35,479 nucleotides of DNA, taken from Desulfovibrio sp. X2. GTDB lineage: Bacteria > Desulfobacterota > Desulfovibrionia > Desulfovibrionales > Desulfovibrionaceae. The translations under genes were made by a program, and so were the position numbers. Below, one piece after another: positions 28,291-35,479 of this stretch. Positions within the stretch are counted from its first letter, which is position 1, and each line of letters begins with the position of its first letter. The notes beneath the pieces are model-generated. The model searched no databases. It saw only the letters and a list, made by a program, of their open reading frames with translations, and was not told where the DNA came from. The DNA is taken from the NCBI RefSeq assembly GCF_000422205.1, contig NZ_ATHV01000008.1, positions 1-35,479 of the forward strand, written 5' to 3'.

Positions 28291-28366
28291 TTCAGTCTGG
28301 ATTCCGCTCGGGCGGGCGGGACTTCCCATGAATCTCCGGGCAACGGCAGGCGGAACGGACGGACGC

Positions 28367-31300
28367 ATGAAGAGACTGGACGACTTCTCCATCGGCACGA
28401 AGCTCAAGACCGGCTTCCTGGTAATGATCTGTCTGACGGTGCTCGTGGGCGCCGTCTCGTTTTTCCAGATCCGCACCCTGGCGCAGATAACGCAGGACCT
28501 CTACGACCATCCCTTCGCGGTCAGCAAGGCCATGCTCGGCATCCAGAAGGCGCTGCACGTCATCGACGGGCAGGTCGACCGCATGGACCAGGACGCCGGG
28601 CCGGACACGATCATCGACGCCTCGCGCACCATCGACCGCCAGAACGAGGCCGTGCAGCAGTTCTTCTCGCAGGTCACGGAGCGCTACCGGGGCGACCTGC
28701 AGGACGTGCGCGCGGCCCAGGATGCCTTCGCCGAGAGCCGCAGGCGCGTGGCCGAGGTGCTGCACGTGTTCCGCGAGAAAAGGTTCGCCGACCTGACCGC
28801 CACGCGCGACGACGCCCACGCGAGCCTCGGCATAGCGCTCTCCAAGACCGTGACCATGATCGACTTCGCCCAGCGCGAGGCGACGCAGTACATCGCCGAC
28901 GCCGGGGTCGAGCGCGGGCGGGCCTACCTGATCATGGGCATCCTCCTGGCCCTGACCACCCTCTTCGGCGTCACCGTGGCCGTGGTCAGCGCGCGGCAGG
29001 TGGCCGCGCCCCTGGCCGAGGTGGTGGCCCGCATCCGCCGCGTGGCCCAGGGCGACCCGGGCGAGGACGTGGAGGTCGCGCGCGACGACGAGATCGGCGA
29101 ACTCTTCGATTCCTTCCGCATCATGCGCCAGAGCCTGAAGAGCAAGATCGAGCTGGCCGAGGCCATCGCCTCCGGCGAGTACGGCCGCCACGACCCCCTG
29201 GCCGGAGAGCGCGACGCCCTGGGCCTGGCCCTGAACAGGATGTCCGAGTCCCTGCGCGAGGGGGCCGAGGCGCAGCAGCGCGAGCTGTGGTTCAAGACCG
29301 GCCGCAACGAGCTGGCCGCCCTGCTCGTGGGCGAGAAGGAGATCCACGCCCTCGGCCGCGAGATCGTCGCCTATCTGGCGACCTACCTCGACGCCCAGGT
29401 GGGCGCCCTCTACACCCGCCTGGAGGGCGAGGACTTCACCCTGCTCGCGGGCTACGCCGTGGACCCCGAGGCCACCGTGCGCTCGTTCGCTCCCGGCGAG
29501 GGGCTGCTGGGCCAGGCGGCCGCAGAGGGCCGCATGGTCGGCGCCAGCGACGTGCCCGAGGACTACGTCCGGGTCAGCTCGGCGCTGGGCTCGGCCCTGC
29601 CGCGCCACATCGTGGCCGTGCCCTTCCTCTACGACGGCCGGGTCATCGGCGTGCTCGAGCTCGGCTCCTTCGCCGCCTTCGCCGAGCTCAAGCTCGAGTT
29701 CCTGCGCACCGTGGCCTGGGCGCTGGGCGTGGCCTGCCACACGGCCGCGGCCCAGGCGCGCCTGCGCGAGCTCCTCGAGGGGTCGCGCCTGCTGAACGAG
29801 CGCCTGAAGGCCCAGCAGGAGGAGCTGCGCGCCTCCAACGAGGAGTTGGAGCAGCAGGGCGCGGCGCTTCGCGCCAGCGAGGAGGAGCTCAGGCAGCAGC
29901 AGGAGGAGCTGCAGGCCATCAACGAGGAGCTCGAGGAGAAGAACGAGTTCCTGGAGAAGAACAAGAGCGAGATGGCGCTCAAGAACCTCGAGCTCGAGGA
30001 CATCCGCCGCGGGCTCGAGCGCAAGGCCGTGGAGCTCGACCGCTCCAGCCGCTACAAATCCGAATTCCTGGCCAACATGAGCCACGAGCTGCGCACCCCG
30101 CTGAACAGCCTGCTGCTCCTCTCGCGCAACCTCATGGACAACCCCGAGGGCAACCTGAGCGACACCCAGCTCGAGTTCGCCCGGGTCATCCACAGGAGCG
30201 GCAACGACCTCCTGTCGCTCATCAACGACATCCTGGACCTCTCGAAGATCGAGGCGGGCAAGATGGTCCTCTCGGTCGAGGACGTGACCCCGGGCGAGCT
30301 GGCCGCCTCGCTCGAGCTCTTCCGGACCATGGTCGAGGAGAAGGGGCTCGTCTATGCCGTCGAGCTCGAGCCCGGACTCCCCGAGAGCATCCGCACGGAC
30401 CGGCAGCGCACCGAGCAGATCCTGCGCAACTTCCTCTCCAACGCCCTCAAGTTCACGGCGCAGGGCTCCGTCACCGTCAGCTTCCACCGTCCCAGGCCCG
30501 ACGCCAGGCTCAGGCGCGCGGGGCAGGATCCGGCCCTGGCGCTCGGCGTGACCGTGGCCGACACGGGCATCGGCATCTCCGAGGACAAGCACGAGGAGAT
30601 CTTCGAGGCCTTCCAGCAGGCCGAGGGCGGCACCTCGCGCAAGTACGGCGGCACAGGGCTCGGGCTGTCCATCTGCCGCGAGCTGGCCCGCCTGCTGGGC
30701 GGGGAGATCGTCCTGCAGAGCGCTCCCGGCGAGGGCTCGCGTTTCACGCTGTACCTGCCGCCGGAATTGCCCGCGGACCAGGAAGCGGGCCAGGCGTCGG
30801 GCCAGGCGGCGGGCCAGGCGTCGGGCCAGACCGCACCGGCCCGGCCCGCCCCGCGCTCGGCGGCGAAGCCCGAGGCCGTCCGCCCGGCAGCCCCCCGCAG
30901 CACCGGTCCCTTCCCGCCCTTCGTGCCCGACGACCGCGACGTGCTCGCGCAGGGCGAGCGCTCCATCCTGATCGTCGAGGACGACGAGGCCTTCGCCAGG
31001 ATCCTCGTGGACCAGTGCCGCCGCAAGGGGCTGCGCGCCCTGGCCGCGCAGACCGGCGAGGAGGGGCTCGCCCTCGCGGCCAGCCACTCGCCCAGCGCCG
31101 TCATCCTGGACATCCGGCTGCCCGGCATGGACGGCTGGGAGGTCCTGGAGGAGCTGAAGCAGGACCCGGCCCTGCGCCACATCCCGGTGCACGTCATGTC
31201 CGGCGTGGAGAATCCCTCCGAGGCCATGCGCAGGGGCGCCGTGGGCTACCTGGAAAAGCCCGCGCAGCGCGAGGCGCTGGAGGAGGTCGTCGCCGGGCTC

Positions 31301-32125
31301 GAGTCGTTCATGAAGCGGGAGATAAAGGACCTCCTGCTCATCGAGGACAACCCGGACATGCGCACCGCCATCGTGGCCCTCGTGGGCGACATGGACGTGC
31401 GCATCGAGGAGGCCCCCTCCGGAGCCGAGGCCATGAAGGCCCTGCGCGAAAAGCACTTCGACTGCGTGATCCTGGACCTGGGACTGCCGGACATGAGCGG
31501 CTTCGAGCTCCTGACGCGGCTGCAGAACGACCCGGACGTCTCCGTGCCGCCGGTCATCGTCTACACGGGCCGCGAGATGAGCAAGGAGGAGGGGCTCTTG
31601 CGCACCCTGGCCGACTCCATCATCATCAAGGGGGTCAAGTCCGAGGAGCGGCTGCTGGACGAGACGGCGCTGTTCCTGCACCAGGTGGTCAAGCGGCTGC
31701 CGCGCGTCAAGCGCGAGACCATCGTCAGCCTGCACGACAAGGACGCGCAGCTGAAGGGCAAGACCGTGCTCCTGGTGGACGACGACATGCGCAACCTCTT
31801 CGCCCTCTCCCACGTCCTGGAGCAGCGCGGCGTGACCGTGCTCAAGGCCGAGGACGGGCAGCGCGCCCTGGACGTGCTCGCGGCCGCGCCCGAGGTGGAC
31901 ATGGTCATCCTGGACGTGATGATGCCGGTCATGGACGGCTACGAGACCGCGCGGCGCATCCGCGCGGACAAGCGCTTCGAGAAGCTGCCCGTCATCGCCC
32001 TGACCGCCAAGGCCATGCGCGAGGACCGCGAGAAATGCATCGAGGCCGGGGCCAGCGACTACCTGGCCAAGCCCGTGGACCTGGACAGGCTCCTGTCCAT
32101 GATGCGCGTCTGGCTCTTCCGCTAG
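28367..32125 (+). CDS. Membrane hybrid histidine kinase: sensor-HAMP-GAF-kinase with three receivers
   Basis: The protein has 1252 residues. Helix 1 (about 16-34), a helical periplasmic sensor (35-187), helix 2 (188-208), HAMP (209-262) and GAF (310-455) come first. A coiled coil (465-560) of EEL-rich heptads links to the kinase with H573 in ANMSHELRTPLNS, NALKFT, DTGIGI and GGTGLGLSI. Receivers follow with aspartates D915 (ILDIRLPGMDG), D1037 (ILDLGLPDMSG) and D1183 (ILDVMMPVMDG). The second has IIIKG where the conserved K-P normally lies. A Gly/Gln/Ala linker precedes receiver 1. The start chosen opens with MKRLDDFSIGTKLKTGF; its ribosome site is weak and ATG 28328 is an alternative. CheR, CheB and a hybrid kinase follow. 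Confidence 0.94.
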   Translation: MKRLDDFSIGTKLKTGFLVMICLTVLVGAVSFFQIRTLAQITQDLYDHPFAVSKAMLGIQKALHVIDGQVDRMDQDAGPDTIIDASRTIDRQNEAVQQFFSQVTERYRGDLQDVRAAQDAFAESRRRVAEVLHVFREKRFADLTATRDDAHASLGIALSKTVTMIDFAQREATQYIADAGVERGRAYLIMGILLALTTLFGVTVAVVSARQVAAPLAEVVARIRRVAQGDPGEDVEVARDDEIGELFDSFRIMRQSLKSKIELAEAIASGEYGRHDPLAGERDALGLALNRMSESLREGAEAQQRELWFKTGRNELAALLVGEKEIHALGREIVAYLATYLDAQVGALYTRLEGEDFTLLAGYAVDPEATVRSFAPGEGLLGQAAAEGRMVGASDVPEDYVRVSSALGSALPRHIVAVPFLYDGRVIGVLELGSFAAFAELKLEFLRTVAWALGVACHTAAAQARLRELLEGSRLLNERLKAQQEELRASNEELEQQGAALRASEEELRQQQEELQAINEELEEKNEFLEKNKSEMALKNLELEDIRRGLERKAVELDRSSRYKSEFLANMSHELRTPLNSLLLLSRNLMDNPEGNLSDTQLEFARVIHRSGNDLLSLINDILDLSKIEAGKMVLSVEDVTPGELAASLELFRTMVEEKGLVYAVELEPGLPESIRTDRQRTEQILRNFLSNALKFTAQGSVTVSFHRPRPDARLRRAGQDPALALGVTVADTGIGISEDKHEEIFEAFQQAEGGTSRKYGGTGLGLSICRELARLLGGEIVLQSAPGEGSRFTLYLPPELPADQEAGQASGQAAGQASGQTAPARPAPRSAAKPEAVRPAAPRSTGPFPPFVPDDRDVLAQGERSILIVEDDEAFARILVDQCRRKGLRALAAQTGEEGLALAASHSPSAVILDIRLPGMDGWEVLEELKQDPALRHIPVHVMSGVENPSEAMRRGAVGYLEKPAQREALEEVVAGLESFMKREIKDLLLIEDNPDMRTAIVALVGDMDVRIEEAPSGAEAMKALREKHFDCVILDLGLPDMSGFELLTRLQNDPDVSVPPVIVYTGREMSKEEGLLRTLADSIIIKGVKSEERLLDETALFLHQVVKRLPRVKRETIVSLHDKDAQLKGKTVLLVDDDMRNLFALSHVLEQRGVTVLKAEDGQRALDVLAAAPEVDMVILDVMMPVMDGYETARRIRADKRFEKLPVIALTAKAMREDREKCIEAGASDYLAKPVDLDRLLSMMRVWLFR
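30788..30832 (+). repeat. 12-bp tandem repeat coding the kinase linker
   Basis: GGGCCAGGCGTC and near-identical 12-base units occur four times in frame, encoding the linker GQASGQAAGQASGQ between the ATPase domain and receiver 1. It is likely prone to length change by slippage. Confidence 0.65.
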
Positions 32126-32149
32126 GACCGGGAGGCCGAAGCGACCGCC

Positions 32150-33037
32150 ATGCTTGCACACCAGATAGACGACATCGAGATCGACCTCCTCCTGGAGGGC
32201 ATCTACCGCCGCTACGGCTACGACTTCCGCCACTATTCCAAGGCCTCGGCCAAGCGGCGCGTGCTGCAGTTCATGCAGCGCACGGACCACGAGACCGTGG
32301 GGGCGATGATCCCCCGCCTGCTGCGCGACGAGGAGTTCTTCTCCCAGGCCGTGGAGGCCTTCTCCGTGACCGTCACCGAGATGTTCCGCGACCCGGGATT
32401 CTTCGCGGCGCTGCGCGAGGAGGTCGTGCCCAGGCTGCGCACCTTTCCCTTCATCAAGATCTGGCACGCGGGCTGCGCCACGGGCGAGGAGGTCTACTCC
32501 CTGGCCATCCTGCTCAAGGAGGAGGGGCTCTACGACCGGGCCACCATCTTCGCCACGGACCTGAGCCGCGCCGCGCTGGACAAGGCCCGCGAGGGCATCT
32601 ACTCCATGGACGAGATGCGCGTCTCCACTGCCAACTACCAGAAGGCGGGCGGCAGCAGGCCCTTCACGGACTACTACCACGCCGAGTACGACTCCGCGAT
32701 CATCGACGGTTCGCTCAAGCGCAACATCACCTTCGCCCACCACAACCTGGCCACGGACAGCGCCTTCGGCGAGATGCACCTCATCGTCTGCCGCAACGTG
32801 CTCATCTACTTCGACCAGAGCCTGCAGAACCGGGTGCTGAACCTGTTCATGGACAGCCTGGCCCTGGGCGGCCTGCTCTGCCTGGGCAGCAAGGAGTCCT
32901 GCAAGGGCTCGGACGCGGAGGCGTCGCTGCAGGCCGTGAACCCCAAGTGGCGCATCTTCCGCAGGCATTTCGTGGCCGGGGCCACGCCGCGGCCCGGCGT
33001 GCTGGGCGGCATGCCTCCCGGCGGGGGGCGGCCATGA
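32150..33037 (+). CDS. cheR: CheR-type protein-glutamate methyltransferase
   Basis: This 295-residue cytosolic protein uses SAM to methylate receptor glutamates in the family's known role. The N-terminal helical domain (1-80) has [20 protein letters not shown]. The catalytic domain has [11 protein letters not shown], the SAM loop [23 protein letters not shown] and [12 protein letters not shown]. It has no TPR extension. The ribosome site is weak. It follows the kinase by 24 bases and overlaps the cheB start by 4 bases (ATGA). Confidence 0.93.
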   Translation: MLAHQIDDIEIDLLLEGIYRRYGYDFRHYSKASAKRRVLQFMQRTDHETVGAMIPRLLRDEEFFSQAVEAFSVTVTEMFRDPGFFAALREEVVPRLRTFPFIKIWHAGCATGEEVYSLAILLKEEGLYDRATIFATDLSRAALDKAREGIYSMDEMRVSTANYQKAGGSRPFTDYYHAEYDSAIIDGSLKRNITFAHHNLATDSAFGEMHLIVCRNVLIYFDQSLQNRVLNLFMDSLALGGLLCLGSKESCKGSDAEASLQAVNPKWRIFRRHFVAGATPRPGVLGGMPPGGGRP

Positions 33038-33621
33038 GCCGCGCCGCGATCCGGGCAGTGGCCATCGGCGCCTCCGCGGGAGGGGGCAGGCTCCTGGAGA
33101 CCATCCTCTCCAGGCTGCCGGAAGGCTTCGCGCCGAGCCTGCTCGTGGTCCTGCACGTGCACCCGGACCAGGACGGCTTCTTCGTCGTCCACTACGACAG
33201 GCTGTGCCCGCTGCCGGTGCAGGAGGGCAGGGACAAGGAGCCCGTGCTGCCGGGCCGCGTCTACTTCGCGCCCCCGGGCTACCACCTCCTGGTGGAGCGG
33301 ACGCGGACCTTCTCCCTGTCCTCGGACGAGAAGGTCAACTACGCCCGCCCCTCCATAGACGTGCTCTTCGAGTCCGCGGCCGAGACCTACGGCGAGGGGC
33401 TCCTGGGCATCGTGCTCAGCGGGGCCAACAGCGACGGCGCGAAGGGACTCTTGCGCATCAAGGAGCTCGGCGGCCGGACAGTGGTCCAGGACCCTGCCGG
33501 GGCCGAGCACCCGACCATGCCCCGGGCCGCGCTCGAGCTGGCCGAGCCGGAACTGGTGCTGGACGTCGACGGCATCTGCGACCTGCTGGGGACCCTCTCC
33601 GGGGACGGCCCGGCGGACTGA
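33034..33621 (+). CDS. CheB methylesterase domain protein (no receiver)
   Basis: The product is a stand-alone CheB catalytic domain of 195 residues. The triad is visible as GASAGGG (Ser), VLHVHPDQ (His) and SGANSDG (Asp). The usual N-terminal receiver is absent, so activity cannot be controlled by phosphorylation within this chain; a receiver of the neighbouring hybrids could act in trans, which is inference. The start overlaps the cheR stop by 4 bases. The frame open upstream is a shadow of the kinase and cheR genes. Confidence 0.92.
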   Translation: MSRAAIRAVAIGASAGGGRLLETILSRLPEGFAPSLLVVLHVHPDQDGFFVVHYDRLCPLPVQEGRDKEPVLPGRVYFAPPGYHLLVERTRTFSLSSDEKVNYARPSIDVLFESAAETYGEGLLGIVLSGANSDGAKGLLRIKELGGRTVVQDPAGAEHPTMPRAALELAEPELVLDVDGICDLLGTLSGDGPAD

Positions 33622-33656
33622 GGCGAGACACGGCCGCGGGAAACGGCCCAACACGG

Positions 33657-35426
33657 ATGAAGCGCATGGAAAACACGCCGAAGATACTCATCGTGGACGA
33701 CAAGGAGGCCAACCTGCTCGCCCTGGGCAGCCTCCTGGCGGGCCTGAACGTCAAGGTGGTCAAGGCCGCGAACGGGGAGGAGGCGCTGCGCCAGTGCCTG
33801 CACCACGATTTCGCCCTGGCCGTCCTCGACGTCCAGATGCCCGGCATGTCCGGCTACGAGCTGGCCTCCTACCTGCGCGGCGACGCCCGCACCCGCGACA
33901 TCCCCATCATCTTCCTGACCGCGGTCTACGCCGACGAGGCGCACGAGTTCATGGGCTACCGCTCCGGCGCCGTGGACTTCCTGAGCAAGCCCATCGACCA
34001 GGAGATCCTGCTGGCCAAGGTGCGCGTCTTCCTCGAACTCTACAAGCGCACCGAGGAGCTGCGCGAGCACAAGGAGCGGCTGGAGAACCTGGTGACGGAG
34101 CTCGCCGCGACCAACAGGCGGCTGGCCACGGAGGTGGAGCAGAGAAAGCTCGCCGAGGAGGAGCTGATCCTGGCCAAGGAGCAGGCCGAGGCCGCCAGCC
34201 GCGCCAAGAGCGAGTTCCTGGCCAACATGAGCCACGAGATCAGAACGCCGCTGAACGGCATCCTGGGCATGCTCCAGAACCTGCACGACTCGGCCTCCGA
34301 CCCCGAGCAGCGGCAGTTCGCGGAGTACGCCCTGCAGGCCAGCAGGCGGCTGCTCGGGCTGCTCACCGACATCCTCGACTTCTCGCGCATCGAGGCCGGA
34401 AAGCTCGTCCTGCGCCCCGGCCCCTTCGACATCGCGGAGCTGTGCTCCGCCGTGGCCCGCATCTTCGACCTGCCCTGCCGGAACAAGGGGCTCGCCTGCG
34501 AGATCGCCGTGGCCCCGGCGGTTCCGCGCCTCCTTTACGGCGACGACGCGCGCATCCAGCAGCTGCTCTTCAACCTCGTGGGCAACGCGGTCAAGTTCAC
34601 CCCGGCGGGCTCCATCTCCGTGTCCGTCTCCTTCGCCCCGGACGCGGGCGGAGAGAAGGGGATGCTCGAGATCGCGGTCGCGGACACGGGCGTGGGCATC
34701 CCCAAGGACAAGCTCGCCTACCTCTTCGAGCGCTTCACCCAGGCCGACACCTCCTACACGCGCAGCGCCGAGGGCGCGGGCCTGGGCCTGGCCATCGTCA
34801 GCCGCATCGTGGAGCTCATGGGCGGCCGCATCGAGGTGGACAGCGAGGAGGGCAAGGGCACGACCATGCGCCTCTCGCTGCCCATGGGCGTGCACCGGGA
34901 GGACGGGGAGACGCCGCAGGAAATTTTGCTGCAGGCCGACGCGGGCGCGCCCGCGGCGCCCGGCGCGACCGGCGCGGCCGGCGCGACCGGCGCCCGGGAC
35001 GCGGGGGACGGCGGGGAGGAAGCGGCCTGCGTGCCGCCCCTGCGCATCCTCCTTGCGGACGACGAGCGCGTGGGCCGCGTGGGCATGTCCTTCATGCTCC
35101 GGCGCATGGGCCACGACGTGACCGGCGCGACCTCGGGCCGCGAGGTCCTCGAATCGCTGCGCCACGGCAGCTTCGACTGCGTGCTCATGGACATCCAGAT
35201 GCCGGACATGGACGGCGTGGAGGCCACGCGCCTCATCCGCTCCTCGCCGGAGCTGGCCCACGTCGCCTCCATCCCGGTCATCGCGCTGACCGCCTACGAC
35301 ATGCAGGGCGACCGCGAGCGCTTCCTGGCCGCGGGCATGGACGACTACGTCTCCAAGCCCGTGGAGAAGGAGGCCATCCAGGCCGCGCTGCGCCGCATCT
35401 TCCTTCCCGGCCCCTGCCCAGGCTAG
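33657..35426 (+). CDS. Receiver-histidine kinase-receiver hybrid protein
   Basis: This is a 589-residue soluble protein. Receiver 1 (8-128) has D58 in [11 protein letters not shown] and K111 before P in LSKPID. A coiled coil (129-182) leads to the kinase with H193 in [23 protein letters not shown] and DTGVGIP; the G2 box reads GAGLGLAI rather than GTGLGL. An Ala/Gly linker (430-455) precedes receiver 2 (462-585) with D512 in [11 protein letters not shown]. There is no sensor or membrane segment, so input probably comes through receiver 1. A second ATG at 33666 is an alternative start. It starts 35 bases after cheB. The last 53 bases of the window show nothing. Confidence 0.94.
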   Translation: MKRMENTPKILIVDDKEANLLALGSLLAGLNVKVVKAANGEEALRQCLHHDFALAVLDVQMPGMSGYELASYLRGDARTRDIPIIFLTAVYADEAHEFMGYRSGAVDFLSKPIDQEILLAKVRVFLELYKRTEELREHKERLENLVTELAATNRRLATEVEQRKLAEEELILAKEQAEAASRAKSEFLANMSHEIRTPLNGILGMLQNLHDSASDPEQRQFAEYALQASRRLLGLLTDILDFSRIEAGKLVLRPGPFDIAELCSAVARIFDLPCRNKGLACEIAVAPAVPRLLYGDDARIQQLLFNLVGNAVKFTPAGSISVSVSFAPDAGGEKGMLEIAVADTGVGIPKDKLAYLFERFTQADTSYTRSAEGAGLGLAIVSRIVELMGGRIEVDSEEGKGTTMRLSLPMGVHREDGETPQEILLQADAGAPAAPGATGAAGATGARDAGDGGEEAACVPPLRILLADDERVGRVGMSFMLRRMGHDVTGATSGREVLESLRHGSFDCVLMDIQMPDMDGVEATRLIRSSPELAHVASIPVIALTAYDMQGDRERFLAAGMDDYVSKPVEKEAIQAALRRIFLPGPCPG

Positions 35427-35479
35427 CCGCGGGCGGGCGCAGGGACGGGACAGCCGCCAAAAGGAGCGCCCCGGGGAAG

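Noticed and set aside
28292-32968. Minus-strand reading frame of 1558 codons opposite the hybrid kinase
   Set aside because: Low-complexity translation with no motif or ribosome site; the + strand carries intact kinase, receiver and CheR motifs.

Overview
This is a high-GC bacterial chromosome segment with densely packed genes, mostly ATG/GTG starts behind strong Shine-Dalgarno sites. Gene content and the style of the dispersed intergenic hairpins suggest a member of the Desulfovibrionales or a related sulfate-reducing lineage. That assignment is inference, since no rRNA or other marker gene lies in the window. I found no tRNA, rRNA, CRISPR array, transposase or phage gene.

Region 1 (1-4190) is RNA metabolism. 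A leftward pair encodes a radical SAM enzyme and RNase E/G (cut by the window edge). Diverging from it is a rightward pair, a TrmI-type tRNA m1A58 methyltransferase and an MFS transporter. Region 2 (4190-9740) holds small and transport genes: a secreted hypothetical protein, a fluoride-resistance operon (fluoride riboswitch, terminator, crcB/fluC, DUF190-4xCBS fusion), an EamA/DMT exporter, an ABM-fold monooxygenase-like protein and two hypothetical proteins. Its gaps carry dispersed repeats, including a 125-bp palindromic element. Region 3 (9780-18300) is housekeeping on the + strand: hemW, a CorA-type Mg2+ transporter, a Cys-rich secreted protein, coaX, eno with a His/Asp-rich tail, and folD with a PEBP protein and a STAS protein. 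Then come a leftward, very short HU-like protein and a rightward DUF2087 protein.

Region 4 (19041-35426) is a large signalling island of two blocks. The first is MCP, CheW, a small STAS protein and CheA, with no CheY. The second is a leftward CheB-CheR-PAS-histidine kinase-receiver fusion of 1360 residues, divergent from a rightward block: a membrane HAMP-GAF-kinase with three receivers, a stand-alone CheR, a stand-alone CheB domain and a receiver-kinase-receiver hybrid. Together there are two CheR and two CheB modules, three hybrid kinases, CheA and six receiver domains, but no single-domain response regulator and no DNA-binding output domain.

The clearest regulatory system is the fluoride operon at 5036-6931: promoter, aptamer, intrinsic terminator, channel gene and a putative nucleotide-sensing DUF190-CBS protein. 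The least explained items are the palindromic element at 4852-4976, the helical-period decamer repeats before corA, the AT-rich leader at 8340-8650, the minimal HU-like protein, and a possible small RNA ending at 17531.
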